Part shown: piece by piece, positions 43,306 to 53,592 of the stretch | Layout: the number at the start of each line of letters is the position of its first letter | Numbering within the stretch: the stretch's first letter is position 1 | Translations under genes and position numbers: made by a program | Notes under the pieces: generated by a model | The model's input: only the letters and a program-made list of their open reading frames with translations | What the model was told of the DNA's origin: nothing | Database searches by the model: none | Assembly (NCBI RefSeq): GCF_014698825.1 | Contig: NZ_JACJTT010000033.1 | Location: forward strand, 1-61,150 | Origin: Richelia sinica FACHB-800 | Lineage (GTDB): Bacteria > Cyanobacteriota > Cyanobacteriia > Cyanobacteriales > Nostocaceae | Reading direction: 5' to 3' | DNA length: 61,150 bases

Positions 43306-46095
43306 ATGCTAAAACTTCTGTTGGGCGATCCCAACGCTCGTAAACTAAAAAAATACCAACCTTACATTACAGAAATTAACCTGTTAGAGGAAGAAATTAA
43401 GGCGCTCTCTGACGAAGCTTTAAAAGGTAAAACCGCCGAATTTAAACAACGCTTGGCCAAAGGTGAATCTCTGGATGATATTTTACCAGAGGCTTTTGCA
43501 GTTGTCCGAGAAGCAGGACGGCGAGTATTAGGTTTAAGGCATTTTGATGTTCAGCTACTAGGTGGGATTATTCTGCATTCTGGACAAATTGCAGAAATGA
43601 AAACCGGTGAAGGCAAAACCTTAGTAGCTACTTTACCAAGTTATCTCAATGCCCTAAGTGGTAAAGGTGTACACGTAGTCACCGTCAACGATTACCTGGC
43701 ACGTCGGGACGCGGAATGGATGGGTCAGGTGCATCGCTTTTTGGGGTTAAGTGTGGGGCTAATTCAAGCCACCATGACCCCCAATGAACGGAAGAAAAAC
43801 TATGACTGTGATATTACATATGTTACTAACAGTGAAGTAGGTTTTGATTACCTGCGGGACAATATGGCTACATCCATGGCAGATGTGGTACAGCGTCCGT
43901 TTAATTATTGTGTAATTGACGAAGTAGACTCAATTCTCGTTGATGAAGCCCGCACACCTTTAATTATTTCTGGTCAGGTAGAAAGACCCACAGAAAAGTA
44001 TTTACAAGCCGCAGAAATTGCCTTCACCTTAAAAAAAGATGAACATTATGAGGTGGATGAAAAGGCACGAAATGTACTGTTAACTGATGAAGGATTTGCA
44101 GAAGCAGAAAATTTATTAGGAGTAACAGATTTATTTGACCCAGAAGACCCATGGGCGCATTTTGTCTTTAATGCTATTAAAGCCAAAGAATTATTCCTCA
44201 AGGATGTGAACTACATAGTCCGGAATGGGGAAGTGGTGATTGTTGATGAATTTACTGGCCGGGTGCTACCAGGACGACGGTGGAGTGATGGACTACACCA
44301 AGCCATTGAAGCGAAGGAAAGGGTAGAAATTCAGCCAGAAACCCAAACTTTGGCGACTATTACCTATCAAAACCTGTTCTTGCTTTATCCCAAGTTGGCA
44401 GGGATGACGGGAACAGCGAAGACAGAAGAAGCAGAATTTGAAAAGATTTATAAATTAGAAGTTACAATTATCCCCACCAACCGCACCAGAAAACGGCAAG
44501 ATTTGTCGGATATGGTGTTTAAGACAGAACCTGGTAAATGGAGAGCGATCGCGCGAGAATGTGGAGAAATGCACGAACAAGGTAGACCCGTATTAGTGGG
44601 AACTACCAGTGTGGAAAAATCCGAACTTCTCAGCCGACTCCTCAAGGAAATGAACATTCCCCACGAGTTACTCAATGCTAGACCTGAGAACGTAGAACGG
44701 GAAGCGGAAATTGTCGCCCAAGCAGGACGCAGAGGGGCTGTCACCATCGCTACTAACATGGCAGGTCGAGGGACAGATATCATCCTGGGTGGTAACTCTG
44801 AATACATGGCGCGGTTGAAGTTGCGGGAATACTTTATGCCGCGTATCGTTCAGCCAGAAAATGAAGATGTATTTGGCGTACAACGGGCTGCTGGACTACC
44901 TGGTGGTCATGGTGGTGGTCAAGGCTTTGTTCCTGGTCGCAAGGTGAAAACTTGGCGGGCCTCTCCAGAAATCTTCCCCACCCAATTAACCCAAGCAGCA
45001 GAAAATCAGTTGAAACAAGCGGTAGAAGCTGCGGTGAAGGAGTATGGAGAACGCAGTCTACCAGAATTAGAAGCAGAAGATAAGATTGCGGTGGCTGTGG
45101 AAAAAGCACCCACAGACGACCCCATAATTCAACAGTTGCGGGATGCTTACAACCGGGTGAAACAGGAGTATGAGGAGTTCACCAGCCGCGAACATAATGA
45201 AGTGGTGGACTTGGGTGGTTTACATGTAATTGGTACAGAACGTCACGAGTCTCGCCGTATTGATAACCAGTTGCGTGGACGGGCAGGAAGACAAGGTGAC
45301 CCGGGAACGACAAGATTTTTCCTCAGTTTAGAGGATAACCTATTGCGGATCTTTGGGGGCGATCGCGTTGCCGGTTTGATGAATGCTTTCCAAGTAGAAG
45401 AAGATATGCCCATTGAGTCGGGAATGTTAACCCGCAGCTTGGAAGGGGCACAGAAAAAGGTAGAAACCTATTACTACGACATCCGTAAGCAGGTGTTTGA
45501 GTATGACGAGGTAATGAATAACCAACGTCGTGCTATCTACGCTGAACGTCGTCGGGTATTAGAAGGTGAAGACTTGAAGGAACAGGTCATTACATACGCT
45601 GAAAAAACGATGGACGACATCGTTGATTATTACATCAACCCTGATTTACCTTCGGAAGAATGGGAATTAGAAAAGTTGGTAGATAAGGTCAAGGAATTTG
45701 TTTATCTCTTAGCTGATATGCAAGCTAGTCAGTTGGAGGATATGGGCGTACCAGAAATTAAGGCTTTCCTCCACGAACAAGCGCGTATCGCCTATGATAT
45801 TAAAGAGGCGCAAATTGACCAAATTCAACCAGGTTTGATGCGTCAAGCGGAACGGTTCTTTATCCTCCAACGCATAGATACTTTGTGGCGAGAACATCTG
45901 CAACAAATGGATGCTTTGCGTGAGTCGGTTGGCTTGCGTGGTTATGGGCAAAAAGACCCGCTAATTGAGTATAAGAGTGAGGGTTATGAGTTGTTCTTGG
46001 ATATGATGGTGAATATCCGTCGAGATGTGGTTTATTCGCTGTTTATGTTCCAGCCCCAGCCTCAGCCAACGGTGCAAACTTCGGAAATGGTATAA
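43306..46095 (+). CDS. secA: Preprotein translocase ATPase SecA
   Basis: The motor that drives unfolded proteins through SecYEG in the plasma and thylakoid membranes. 929 residues. Visible are the Walker [16 protein letters not shown] (about residue 98), [19 protein letters not shown] (Walker B), [15 protein letters not shown], the [15 protein letters not shown] nucleotide-binding domain 2 motif, and [34 protein letters not shown] in pieces. The C-terminus ends in a QPQPQP tail without the Cys zinc motif of E. coli SecA, as usual in cyanobacteria. ATG at 43306. A strong terminator follows at 46114. Confidence 0.98.
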   Translation: MLKLLLGDPNARKLKKYQPYITEINLLEEEIKALSDEALKGKTAEFKQRLAKGESLDDILPEAFAVVREAGRRVLGLRHFDVQLLGGIILHSGQIAEMKTGEGKTLVATLPSYLNALSGKGVHVVTVNDYLARRDAEWMGQVHRFLGLSVGLIQATMTPNERKKNYDCDITYVTNSEVGFDYLRDNMATSMADVVQRPFNYCVIDEVDSILVDEARTPLIISGQVERPTEKYLQAAEIAFTLKKDEHYEVDEKARNVLLTDEGFAEAENLLGVTDLFDPEDPWAHFVFNAIKAKELFLKDVNYIVRNGEVVIVDEFTGRVLPGRRWSDGLHQAIEAKERVEIQPETQTLATITYQNLFLLYPKLAGMTGTAKTEEAEFEKIYKLEVTIIPTNRTRKRQDLSDMVFKTEPGKWRAIARECGEMHEQGRPVLVGTTSVEKSELLSRLLKEMNIPHELLNARPENVEREAEIVAQAGRRGAVTIATNMAGRGTDIILGGNSEYMARLKLREYFMPRIVQPENEDVFGVQRAAGLPGGHGGGQGFVPGRKVKTWRASPEIFPTQLTQAAENQLKQAVEAAVKEYGERSLPELEAEDKIAVAVEKAPTDDPIIQQLRDAYNRVKQEYEEFTSREHNEVVDLGGLHVIGTERHESRRIDNQLRGRAGRQGDPGTTRFFLSLEDNLLRIFGGDRVAGLMNAFQVEEDMPIESGMLTRSLEGAQKKVETYYYDIRKQVFEYDEVMNNQRRAIYAERRRVLEGEDLKEQVITYAEKTMDDIVDYYINPDLPSEEWELEKLVDKVKEFVYLLADMQASQLEDMGVPEIKAFLHEQARIAYDIKEAQIDQIQPGLMRQAERFFILQRIDTLWREHLQQMDALRESVGLRGYGQKDPLIEYKSEGYELFLDMMVNIRRDVVYSLFMFQPQPQPTVQTSEMV

Positions 46096-46113
46096 GAGAT
46101 TTTTCTCACGCAG

Positions 46114-46149
46114 AGACGCAGAGGCGCAAGAGAGGCGTTTTCTGCGTCT
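46114..46149 (+). terminator. Rho-independent terminator of secA
   Basis: AGACGCAGA (46114-46122) pairs with TCTGCGTCT (46141-46149), followed by TTTGTTTT. It lies 19 bp after the secA stop. The CACGCAGAGACGCAGAGGCG sequence in it is also a dispersed repeat motif in Nostocales. Confidence 0.85.
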
Positions 46150-46209
46150 TTTGTTTTATAGCTATCCTGAAGTTACAATAAACACATTAAACTAAAACAT
46201 TTATTGACT

Positions 46210-46833
46210 ATGTTTTATAATCCACTCAGAACGTTGCCAGGATTTAAAAAAATTAGATCATCTCTAGACTTTCTCTTGGGTAATAGCAAAATTCCCACTA
46301 ACTGGAGTCGGGTGATTATGCAACAAGAGACTAGAAAACTGGTGGAGGGTTTACAGCCCAGCCAATTAAAGGTTTTAGAAATATCAGGGAACTATTGGGA
46401 AAAAACAGGGTTTAAAGAATACAAAGCCATTCATTATCCTGAATATGACATTTGTGAAACAGTTTTACCAAAAACCTTTGATTTAATTATTGCTGATCAG
46501 GTATTTGAACATTTACTTTGGCCTTATCGAGCAGGTAAAAATGTATATCAAATGCTCAATCCTGGAGGATATTTTCTTATATCTACACCATTTTTAGTGC
46601 GTATCCATAACTATCCTATTGATTGTAGTCGCTGGACTGAAATAGGACTAAAATATTTCTTAGCAGAATGTGGATTTCCTTTAGAAACTACACAAACCGG
46701 TTCATGGGGAAACCGTGCTTGTATTAAAGCCAATTGGCGTGATTGGGTTATTTATCGTCCAATTTTCTTGCATTCATTAAAAAATGAACCTGACTTTCCA
46801 TATTGTGTTTGGGCATTAACACAGAAAATATAA
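46210..46833 (+). CDS. SAM-dependent methyltransferase (class I, short)
   Basis: About 207 residues. The central FDLIIADQVFEHLLWPYRA with NVYQMLNPGGYFLISTPF is the classic motif II/III region of class I methyltransferases (Methyltransf_11/23 type). The motif I position reads KVLEISGNYW, lacking the usual glycine-rich GxGxG, so cofactor binding is modified or weak. The C-terminal part (DCSRWTEIGLKYFLAECGF, WRDWVIYRPIF) resembles enzymes next to glycan genes. The start is taken at ATG 46210; a TTG two codons earlier is possible. An IS relic follows. The substrate is unknown. Confidence 0.75.
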   Translation: MFYNPLRTLPGFKKIRSSLDFLLGNSKIPTNWSRVIMQQETRKLVEGLQPSQLKVLEISGNYWEKTGFKEYKAIHYPEYDICETVLPKTFDLIIADQVFEHLLWPYRAGKNVYQMLNPGGYFLISTPFLVRIHNYPIDCSRWTEIGLKYFLAECGFPLETTQTGSWGNRACIKANWRDWVIYRPIFLHSLKNEPDFPYCVWALTQKI

Positions 46834-46887
46834 TCATTAATTCTCTGGTAAGAGGATGTCTGAAAAGTGTTGAGAAAGTGATTTTGA

Positions 46888-47143
46888 TTACGCCAATTGC
46901 TTCAACATTAAACGAATCATTGCTACATAAATAAAAGCCTCTGTTGTTTCAGGTAAAATCTCATAGTCCTTACTCAGTAGTGATTACAACCACTAACAAC
47001 AAGCCCAAGGTGTCAATAAGTATATGGCGCTTACGCCCCTTGATTTTCTTTCCTGAGTCATAACCAACATCCTTGGATACCATTGTTGCTGTTTCCACCG
47101 ATTGGCTATCCATAATCGCTTCTGATGGTGATGGTTCTCTATT
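46888..47143 (-). pseudogene. IS5-family transposase remnant
   Basis: On the minus strand one frame reads a typical IS5-type DDE transposase core, AIMDSQSVETATMV then GYDSGKKIKGRKRHILIDTLGLLL, with the first catalytic Asp. It runs into VVVITTE and a stop. The C-terminal end (DYEILPETTEAFIYVAMIRLML) follows in another frame directly afterwards, so the middle, including the second Asp and the Glu, is deleted. TGTCTGAAAAGTGTTGAGAAAGTG near 46857-46880 may hold the remains of one terminal inverted repeat. It lies between two intact genes and is inactive. Confidence 0.8.
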
Positions 47144-47185
47144 TATCTATGGTTAGTGCTGCTAATTAAAATTGGGCAAACCCTT

Positions 47186-48205
47186 TTAGTCTCTGCTTTC
47201 AACCAAAGTCCAAAAATAGCCATCAGGAGCTACAAATGAAAAACTCATTTCTCCAAATTCATTACTAGTAATTTGCGTCAATTTTCTCACATGACTATTT
47301 TCAACTTTAGTAAAATAATCATGAATTCCCTGAACACGATAAGTATAAAGACACATCCCCAAGCTACCAGGTTGAGCGAGTTCATATCTAGACTCTAGCT
47401 GAATACTTTCAGGAAAACGAATGATATAAAGTCTACCACTACGGGCCTGCATGAAATCAGAGACAGATGAACGAGGGTCATCAAAAGCAGTGACTATAAA
47501 TTTTTCCCCTGGTTGCAGATGAAACATTTCTCTTCCTGCTGCTGATTCATCACCTGTTTCCACATCATCCCGCACCCGCAACAAATCTAAAACGTCTTCA
47601 TAGAATTTGAGAATTTCTTTACTATCATCTTGGACAATCATTCCCATATGGGTGAATTGGCTGGTTTGGAAAGTTGACTGGGGGTTAATTTTGCCATAGT
47701 TGGGGACTACATATCCAAACCTTTGAAATAAAACTTGACGAGTCAATGGTTGCAGTAGCAGCATTTCTCTTACCCCAGTTAGGGAACTTATAAATGGCTG
47801 TATTTTCTGGTTTTTGTTATAAATTACTTCCCAAAAAGGATTACTATATTTAATATCCTTGCCTTCTTTTTCTGCTTCTTCTGCATGATTTAATATACCC
47901 AACAAATCAGCGGTTAAAGTAGTAGCCCAACGATTACCCTTAACTCGCATAGAACTAATAACCAAACCTTGATTAATAGGTTGCTGCCACATCATCAACC
48001 GAATTAAACCATGGTCTGCATCTTGATGATAAAGCCGAATTGATTGTAGTTCTGAATCGACTGCATATAAATCCTTGGCAGTATCAGCCCTTAAATTTCC
48101 TACTGCACCAATTCGATAACCAAATTGCTCCCAATATTGAATAGCGGAAATTGGTTCAGTGATGCCAATACAAACTTCATAAATTCCTTGTATAGTCATA
48201 ATCAA
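47186..48205 (-). CDS. VOC-superfamily (glyoxalase-like) protein
   Basis: A 339-residue soluble protein with two vicinal-oxygen-chelate-like halves (about 1-150 and 170-335). Visible pieces are YEVCIGITEPISAIQYWEQFGY at the N-terminus and the second half FTHMGMIVQDDSKEILKFYEDVLDL with a conserved H-x-G-M start. The pattern GSLGMCLYTYRVQGIHDYF and SFVAPDGYFWTLVE ends the second half. Metal-binding residues look partial in the first module. The function (isomerase, dioxygenase or binding protein) cannot be assigned. ATG at 48205, although a second Met two codons later is possible. No operon partner. Confidence 0.75.
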   Translation of the reverse strand: MIMTIQGIYEVCIGITEPISAIQYWEQFGYRIGAVGNLRADTAKDLYAVDSELQSIRLYHQDADHGLIRLMMWQQPINQGLVISSMRVKGNRWATTLTADLLGILNHAEEAEKEGKDIKYSNPFWEVIYNKNQKIQPFISSLTGVREMLLLQPLTRQVLFQRFGYVVPNYGKINPQSTFQTSQFTHMGMIVQDDSKEILKFYEDVLDLLRVRDDVETGDESAAGREMFHLQPGEKFIVTAFDDPRSSVSDFMQARSGRLYIIRFPESIQLESRYELAQPGSLGMCLYTYRVQGIHDYFTKVENSHVRKLTQITSNEFGEMSFSFVAPDGYFWTLVESRD

Positions 48206-48445
48206 TTTAATTGCAAACTAACAGGGCAATGTTGAGAAAATGTAAAATACAGAATCAAGATTTATATGTTTTTTGCGTCTGTATAAATGGATGAGAAATC
48301 CTATTGTATAATTGAAATTTCCAAAATATCCATCTGATTAAATAAACCGATAACTGGCAAAGCATCAAATCTTTTTGAGTACACAGCCAGTTTCAGCCTC
48401 AACTGCCTTCAAGTAGACGATTCAGCATGTTTTTCCACTAAATAA

Positions 48446-49237
48446 ATGACGGTTTATTGGTACAACGGTAAATTAATTTCCTCTCCCACCATCGAATTAG
48501 ATATTTATGATCCAGGATTCTTGTATGGGGCGACGGTTTTTACTACATTAAGAGTGTATAATAATACTTTAGATAGCAGATTAACTAATTGGTCAGCCCA
48601 TTGCGATCGCTTGAAATTTAGTCTCCACAGTTTTCATTGGTCAGAACCTAATTGGGAGCAAGTTCGTCAAGGTGGACAGCTACTTTTAGCACATTACCCC
48701 GTCCTGAGAATTACTATTTTTCCTGATGGTCGAGAATTGATTATTGGCAGATTTTTACCACCAAATTTAACCAGTCAGCAGACAGAAGGTATAAAATGTG
48801 TCTTAGCGATGGCGGAGTTGGGGCGGTCTCTCCCTGGCCATAAAACAGGTAATTATCTCAGCCCTTGGTTAGCCAAAAACCAAGCCACAGATGCCCAAGA
48901 AGCCATTCTTGTAGATGTAGCAGGTAATTGGTTGGAAACTAGCACTGGCAACCTGTGGGGCTGGAAAGATGGTACTTGGTGGACACCACCCTTAACAGCT
49001 GGAATTTTGCCAGGGGTAGTACGTCAGCAAATATTAAATCATTTAGAAAATCAGCAAATTATCTGCCAGATGGAACCTTGGTCAGCCGATATTGTGCAGG
49101 GATTTGAGGCGATCGCTTACACTAATAGTGTGGTTGAACTTATTCCCATTCACACAGTCCAATATCCTACAGGGTCATTACCATATCATCCCCATCACCC
49201 AAGTTTGCAGCAATTGAGGAGCTTTTTTCTAGCATGA
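48446..49237 (+). CDS. Class IV aminotransferase, probable aminodeoxychorismate lyase
   Basis: A PLP-dependent fold-type IV enzyme of 263 residues, smaller than BCAT. YWYNGKLI and IYDPGFLYGATVFTTLRVYN are the N-terminal signatures. HKTGNYLSPWLAKNQA places the PLP lysine region (about residue 133), EAILVDVAGNWLETSTGNLW and TPPLTAGILPGVVRQQIL complete the pocket. These fit 4-amino-4-deoxychorismate lyase (folate pathway, PabC) or D-amino acid aminotransferase; the class cannot be settled by eye. It precedes ftsH by 109 bp on the same strand. Confidence 0.8.
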   Translation: MTVYWYNGKLISSPTIELDIYDPGFLYGATVFTTLRVYNNTLDSRLTNWSAHCDRLKFSLHSFHWSEPNWEQVRQGGQLLLAHYPVLRITIFPDGRELIIGRFLPPNLTSQQTEGIKCVLAMAELGRSLPGHKTGNYLSPWLAKNQATDAQEAILVDVAGNWLETSTGNLWGWKDGTWWTPPLTAGILPGVVRQQILNHLENQQIICQMEPWSADIVQGFEAIAYTNSVVELIPIHTVQYPTGSLPYHPHHPSLQQLRSFFLA

Positions 49238-49346
49238 CAAGAGAAAGATTTTGGTATATCTTAAGATAAGTTAACATAATTCTCATAATGCTTTCTCCCT
49301 CGGAGACGCTGCGTGAAGGCAAAAAAATATAGGAGGAATAACCTCG

Positions 49347-51188
49347 GTGAATAAAAGATGGAGAAATGCGGGGCTGTACGCACTGCTTTTTATTGTTGTT
49401 ATTGCATTAGGCACAGCTTTCTTTGATAAACAACCTCAAAGCAAAGAATCATGGCGCTACAGTCAATTTATTCAAGAAGTTGAAAAAGGTAGAGTAGAAA
49501 AGGTTAGTTTGAGTTCAGACCGGTCTACAGCACTGGTGACACCCAAATACGACCCCAATAAAAAGATAGTAACTTTAGTCAACGACCCAGACTTAATTAA
49601 CACCCTCACTGCTAAAGGCGTTGATATCTCGGTCTTACCCCAATCAGATGAAGCATTTTGGTTTAAGGCCCTAAGTAGCTTATTTTTCCCTGTATTGCTT
49701 TTAGTTGGCTTATTTTTCTTACTCCGTCGTGCTCAAAATGGCCCTGGTAGCCAAGCCATGAACTTTGGCAAGTCCAGAGCTAGAGTGCAAATGGAACCTC
49801 AAACCCAAGTCACCTTTGGTGATGTTGCAGGTATTGACCAAGCTAAATTGGAATTAAATGAAGTCGTAGACTTTTTGAAAAATGCCGATCGCTTTACCGC
49901 TGTTGGTGCAAAAATTCCTAAAGGTGTACTATTAGTTGGCCCTCCAGGAACTGGTAAAACCCTCCTCGCTCGTGCTGTAGCAGGGGAAGCTGGTGTTCCT
50001 TTCTTCTCCATCTCCGGTTCTGAATTCGTGGAAATGTTCGTCGGTGTGGGTGCTTCCCGCGTCCGTGACTTATTTGAGCAAGCTAAAACTAACGCTCCTT
50101 GTATCGTCTTCATTGATGAAATTGACGCAGTAGGTCGTCAACGGGGTGCTGGTTTAGGTGGTGGTAACGATGAAAGAGAACAAACCCTCAACCAGTTACT
50201 CACCGAAATGGATGGTTTTGAAGGTAACACAGGTATTATTATCATCGCTGCTACCAACCGTCCTGACGTACTTGATGCAGCCTTATTACGTCCTGGTCGT
50301 TTCGACCGTCAAGTAGTAGTAGACCGTCCCGACTACTCTGGACGTTGTGAAATTCTCAAAGTCCATGCCCGTGGTAAAACCTTAGCTAAGGATGTAGACC
50401 TAGAGAAAATTGCCCGTCGTACCCCTGGTTTCACCGGTGCAGATTTATCCAACTTGTTGAACGAAGCCGCTATTTTAGCTGCACGTCGCAACTTAACGGA
50501 AATCTCCATGGATGAAATCAATGATGCCATCGACCGTGTATTAGCTGGGCCAGAGAAGAAAGACCGGGTAATGAGCGAAAAGCGCAAGACCTTGGTGGCA
50601 TATCATGAAGCTGGTCACGCCTTAGTAGGGGCATTAATGCCAGATTACGACCCCGTACAGAAGATTAGCATTATTCCCCGTGGTCGTGCCGGTGGTTTGA
50701 CTTGGTTCACCCCCAGTGAAGACCGGATGGAAACAGGTTTATATAGCCGTGCTTATTTAGAAAATCAAATGGCTGTGGCTTTAGGTGGTCGTCTCGCTGA
50801 AGAAATTGTCTTTGGTGATGAAGAAGTCACCACAGGTGCTTCCAATGACTTGCAGCAGGTGGCCAGAGTGGCCAGACAAATGATTACTCGGTTCGGAATG
50901 AGCGATCGCTTGGGACCTGTGGCACTAGGTCGTCAGCAAGGTAACATGTTCTTAGGCCGGGATATCATGGCAGAACGTGACTTTTCTGAAGAAACCGCAG
51001 CTGCCATTGACGAAGAAGTCCGCAAATTAGTGGATGCAGCTTATAGCAGAGCCAAGGAAGTATTGGTCAGCAACCGCAAAGTTTTGGACGAAATCGCCCA
51101 AATGTTGATTGACAAAGAAACCGTAGATGCGGACGAGTTGCAGGCTATTCTCGCTAATAACGATGTAAGAACTGCGGCATTTGCCTAA
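49347..51188 (+). CDS. ftsH: ATP-dependent zinc metalloprotease FtsH
   Basis: A membrane AAA+ protease that in cyanobacteria degrades damaged photosystem II proteins and membrane substrates. 613 residues. An N-terminal membrane helix (about 8-24), a lumenal segment and a second helix (about 110-128) precede the AAA domain. The AAA domain has GPPGTGKT (198-205), FIDEID, and [21 protein letters not shown] (arginine-finger region). The protease motif HEAGH is at about 420-424, with the third ligand region [13 protein letters not shown]. The start is GTG at 49347, supported by a strong AGGAGGA at 49331. The cell probably has several FtsH paralogues. Confidence 0.97.
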   Translation: MNKRWRNAGLYALLFIVVIALGTAFFDKQPQSKESWRYSQFIQEVEKGRVEKVSLSSDRSTALVTPKYDPNKKIVTLVNDPDLINTLTAKGVDISVLPQSDEAFWFKALSSLFFPVLLLVGLFFLLRRAQNGPGSQAMNFGKSRARVQMEPQTQVTFGDVAGIDQAKLELNEVVDFLKNADRFTAVGAKIPKGVLLVGPPGTGKTLLARAVAGEAGVPFFSISGSEFVEMFVGVGASRVRDLFEQAKTNAPCIVFIDEIDAVGRQRGAGLGGGNDEREQTLNQLLTEMDGFEGNTGIIIIAATNRPDVLDAALLRPGRFDRQVVVDRPDYSGRCEILKVHARGKTLAKDVDLEKIARRTPGFTGADLSNLLNEAAILAARRNLTEISMDEINDAIDRVLAGPEKKDRVMSEKRKTLVAYHEAGHALVGALMPDYDPVQKISIIPRGRAGGLTWFTPSEDRMETGLYSRAYLENQMAVALGGRLAEEIVFGDEEVTTGASNDLQQVARVARQMITRFGMSDRLGPVALGRQQGNMFLGRDIMAERDFSEETAAAIDEEVRKLVDAAYSRAKEVLVSNRKVLDEIAQMLIDKETVDADELQAILANNDVRTAAFA

Positions 51189-51210
51189 CCATTGTTGGTC
51201 AGGATGAATA

Positions 51211-51253
51211 AATTAGGGTAATTCTGGAATTTCTGGAGTTACCCTAATTTTTT
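51211..51253 (+). terminator. Rho-independent terminator of ftsH
   Basis: AATTAGGGTAA (51211-51221) pairs with TTACCCTAATT (51239-51249) and is followed by TTTT. It lies 23 bp after the ftsH stop and clearly separates ftsH from the next small gene. Confidence 0.9.
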
Positions 51254-51340
51254 GGTGGATACAGGCAATTTTCTCTGTCTTCAGTCGTGCCGCTAATTAT
51301 TCTGTTAATTTAAGATTAAAGAAATAGAGATTAAATCATT

Positions 51341-51496
51341 ATGAGTGACTCTCCAACGACAGAAACTCAACCTAGCTACGTCAAACTTGCCATGCGAAAC
51401 ATGGTCAGGAAAGGCGCTACTTCGCTCAAACATTTTGCAATGACTGCTGTAGGGCTTTTAGCTGTCCTCGTGGGTCTTGCTTATCTCACCCGCTAA
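51341..51496 (+). CDS. Small membrane protein, DUF3285 family
   Basis: A 51-residue protein starting at ATG 51341 (MSDSPTTETQPSYVKLAMRN). The polar N-terminus is followed by a basic stretch (MVRKGATSLKHF) and a single hydrophobic helix (AMTAVGLLAVLVGLAYLT, about 33-50) ending at the stop. This is the form of cyanobacterial DUF3285 proteins, small single-pass membrane proteins of unknown role. It ends 13 bp before the GTG start of ybeY, so they are probably cotranscribed and perhaps translationally coupled. The gene is easily missed because of its size. Confidence 0.85.
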   Translation: MSDSPTTETQPSYVKLAMRNMVRKGATSLKHFAMTAVGLLAVLVGLAYLTR

Positions 51497-51509
51497 TTGA
51501 GGATACTGT

Positions 51510-52043
51510 GTGGCCCTGCAAGTAGAATTGTTTTTAGAAAATTGTGTGCAGGAATCTGACTCTGTTCAATCACAAATCAAAGAGGATGATAGTCTGATTC
51601 CTGACCACACCTGGGAAAGTTGGTTTCATCAGTGGTTAGAAATTCTTCATCCCCATCTCCCCCCAGCCGCAAGTTATGAAATTGGTTTACGCTTGACGGA
51701 TGATGGAGAAATTCAAGCTTTAAATGCTCAGTATCGACAGCAGGATAAGCCGACAGACGTTTTATCCTTTGCGGCTTTAGAGGCTGATTTTCCCCAAAAT
51801 GAAGAAATGCTAGCATCTTTGCCTTTGTATTTGGGTGATATTGTAGTATCTCTAGATACGGCTGCCCGTCAAGCACAACAAAATGGCCATGGTTTGCCTC
51901 AAGAGCTAGCTTGGTTAACCGCTCATGGTTTATTACATCTTCTAGGATGGGATCATCCTGATGATGAAAGTTTGATGCGAATGTTACAACAACAGACCCA
52001 ATTGCTGAATTCCGTGGGCATGACTATTGACTTAGAGTATTAA
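51510..52043 (+). CDS. ybeY: Endoribonuclease YbeY (rRNA maturation)
   Basis: A zinc-dependent endoribonuclease needed for 16S rRNA 3' processing and ribosome quality control. The 177-residue protein has the fingerprint HGLLHLLGWDHPDD at about residues 137-150, providing the zinc-binding histidines, plus TDVLSF near 83 and LGDIVVSLDTAARQA. The start is GTG at 51510, giving an N-terminal extension of about 20 residues typical of cyanobacterial members. It is linked to the DUF3285 gene upstream, and dgkA follows in the same direction after 276 bp. Confidence 0.95.
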   Translation: MALQVELFLENCVQESDSVQSQIKEDDSLIPDHTWESWFHQWLEILHPHLPPAASYEIGLRLTDDGEIQALNAQYRQQDKPTDVLSFAALEADFPQNEEMLASLPLYLGDIVVSLDTAARQAQQNGHGLPQELAWLTAHGLLHLLGWDHPDDESLMRMLQQQTQLLNSVGMTIDLEY

Positions 52044-52319
52044 CTTCAAGTATCAACGATAGTGACTAGGGCAGTGAGGTAAGAATAAATATCTATTGAC
52101 AAAAGGTGCAAAAGCCAATGAAATAAGCGATATTTCTATTTACTGATCACCCTAGTAATGTTGTTTATTCAAGTCTGCGAATTGACAAATTTGAATTTTG
52201 AGTAAGACTTTTACAATTCTTATGTAACAAATTACTTAAAATTGCGTCAAAATCAGTAGCTTTATTAAAATCAGCAAGTATTCCCAATTTGCATTTTTTG
52301 TTGTTGTAGTTGTCAGCAT

Positions 52320-52775
52320 ATGTCCCAAAAAGTTTCGCCACCACCAACACCCAACCGTCTGCCCAAAATTGTGACTAAAGAACGGGAACTTTCTTGGCAA
52401 ATAGCCTCTAATTTACTCGTTAGTTTTAAATATGCCTGGGCTGGTATCACCTATGGTTTTAAAACACAACGGAATTTTCGCATTCATGTAGCTGTATGCG
52501 CTATTGTCATTTCTCTAAGCCTATTTTTAAGGTTACCGTCTGTAGAGGTAGCAGTTATCGCCCTGACTAGTGGTTTAGTTTTAACCTTGGAATTGCTCAA
52601 CACAGCGTTAGAGTCTATAGTTGACTTAACTGTGAAGCAAACTTACCATGAGTTAGCAAAAATTGCTAAAGACTGTGCTGCTGGTGCAGTGCTAATTTCT
52701 GCTTTAGTAGCTGTGTTAGTAGGCGGTACACTTTTGCTTCCACCTTTATTTAGATTAATATTGTCTACCATCTAG
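52320..52775 (+). CDS. dgkA: Diacylglycerol kinase (DgkA type)
   Basis: A small integral membrane kinase of 151 residues that phosphorylates diacylglycerol or undecaprenol in lipid recycling. FKYAWAGITYGFKTQRNFRIH leads to the first membrane helices. The conserved catalytic stretch LELLNTALESIVDL (about residues 87-100) and KIAKDCAAGAVLISALVAVLVGG match the family. It has a longer N-terminal polar leader (about 40 residues) than E. coli DgkA, as other cyanobacterial members do. ybeY-dgkA order is common in bacteria. Confidence 0.92.
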   Translation: MSQKVSPPPTPNRLPKIVTKERELSWQIASNLLVSFKYAWAGITYGFKTQRNFRIHVAVCAIVISLSLFLRLPSVEVAVIALTSGLVLTLELLNTALESIVDLTVKQTYHELAKIAKDCAAGAVLISALVAVLVGGTLLLPPLFRLILSTI

Positions 52776-52999
52776 TAACTGTATTGTCATCATCTACAGC
52801 AGTTTTGAGTGATGAGTGACGGTATGTTAAGTAGTCATGCAAAGTGCAATATACATTTTCTTGGTGAAGTAAGAAAGATTGAATTTAGTAATAGCAGCGG
52901 TTTGCAGTTGCTGCATTCCTAATCTTCACAGGCAGTTTACACCAAGGTAATGACATCAATATTTTGATTTTGCATAGCTACTTAAAACTGGGAGTGGTT

Positions 53000-53518
53000 T
53001 TAAGACATTTGTTGTAAATATTGTTTGTAGCCTAATTCTGTTAATTGACTTTGTTTGTCCATCACCATATCCCGTAGACTTTGACGATATGCTTGGACTT
53101 TTGCGAGTAATTCTGGTTGGTGTGTGGCAAGAATTTGTACTGCTAACAAACCTGCATTTTTAGCGTTACCAATGGCTACTGTAGCCACGGGAATACCTGC
53201 GGGCATTTGCACAATGGAATATAGAGAATCGACACCTTGGAGGTGACGAGTCGCTACGGGAACGCCAATTACAGGTAGTGGGGTGAGGGATGCGACCATA
53301 CCAGGAAGATGGGCTGCACCACCAGCACCAGCAATGATAACCTTGATACCCCGTTGGTGTGCTGTTTGGGCATACTCTACCATACGTTCTGGGGTACGGT
53401 GAGCGGAAACGATCGCTACTTCACACTCTACACCAAATTCTTCGCAGATGGCGATCGCATCTTTCATCGTGGGCAAATCAGAATCGCTGCCCATAATAAT
53501 ACCAACTTCAATAGACAT
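53000..53518 (-). CDS. purE: N5-carboxyaminoimidazole ribonucleotide mutase
   Basis: Moves the carboxyl group from N5-CAIR to CAIR in purine synthesis. A class I PurE of 172 residues: [17 protein letters not shown] at the N-terminus, [15 protein letters not shown] (catalytic His region, about 39-53), [20 protein letters not shown] and VIGVPV. The length fits the octameric enzyme. ATG at 53518; the divergent nagA starts 75 bp away, so the two share a short promoter region. Confidence 0.97.
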   Translation of the reverse strand: MSIEVGIIMGSDSDLPTMKDAIAICEEFGVECEVAIVSAHRTPERMVEYAQTAHQRGIKVIIAGAGGAAHLPGMVASLTPLPVIGVPVATRHLQGVDSLYSIVQMPAGIPVATVAIGNAKNAGLLAVQILATHQPELLAKVQAYRQSLRDMVMDKQSQLTELGYKQYLQQMS

Positions 53519-53592
53519 AGAATTTGAGATTTTAGATTAATTGCCAATGGTTCAATTTAAAATCGGGTGAGATTTAGGTTTTTCTGGCCAGG

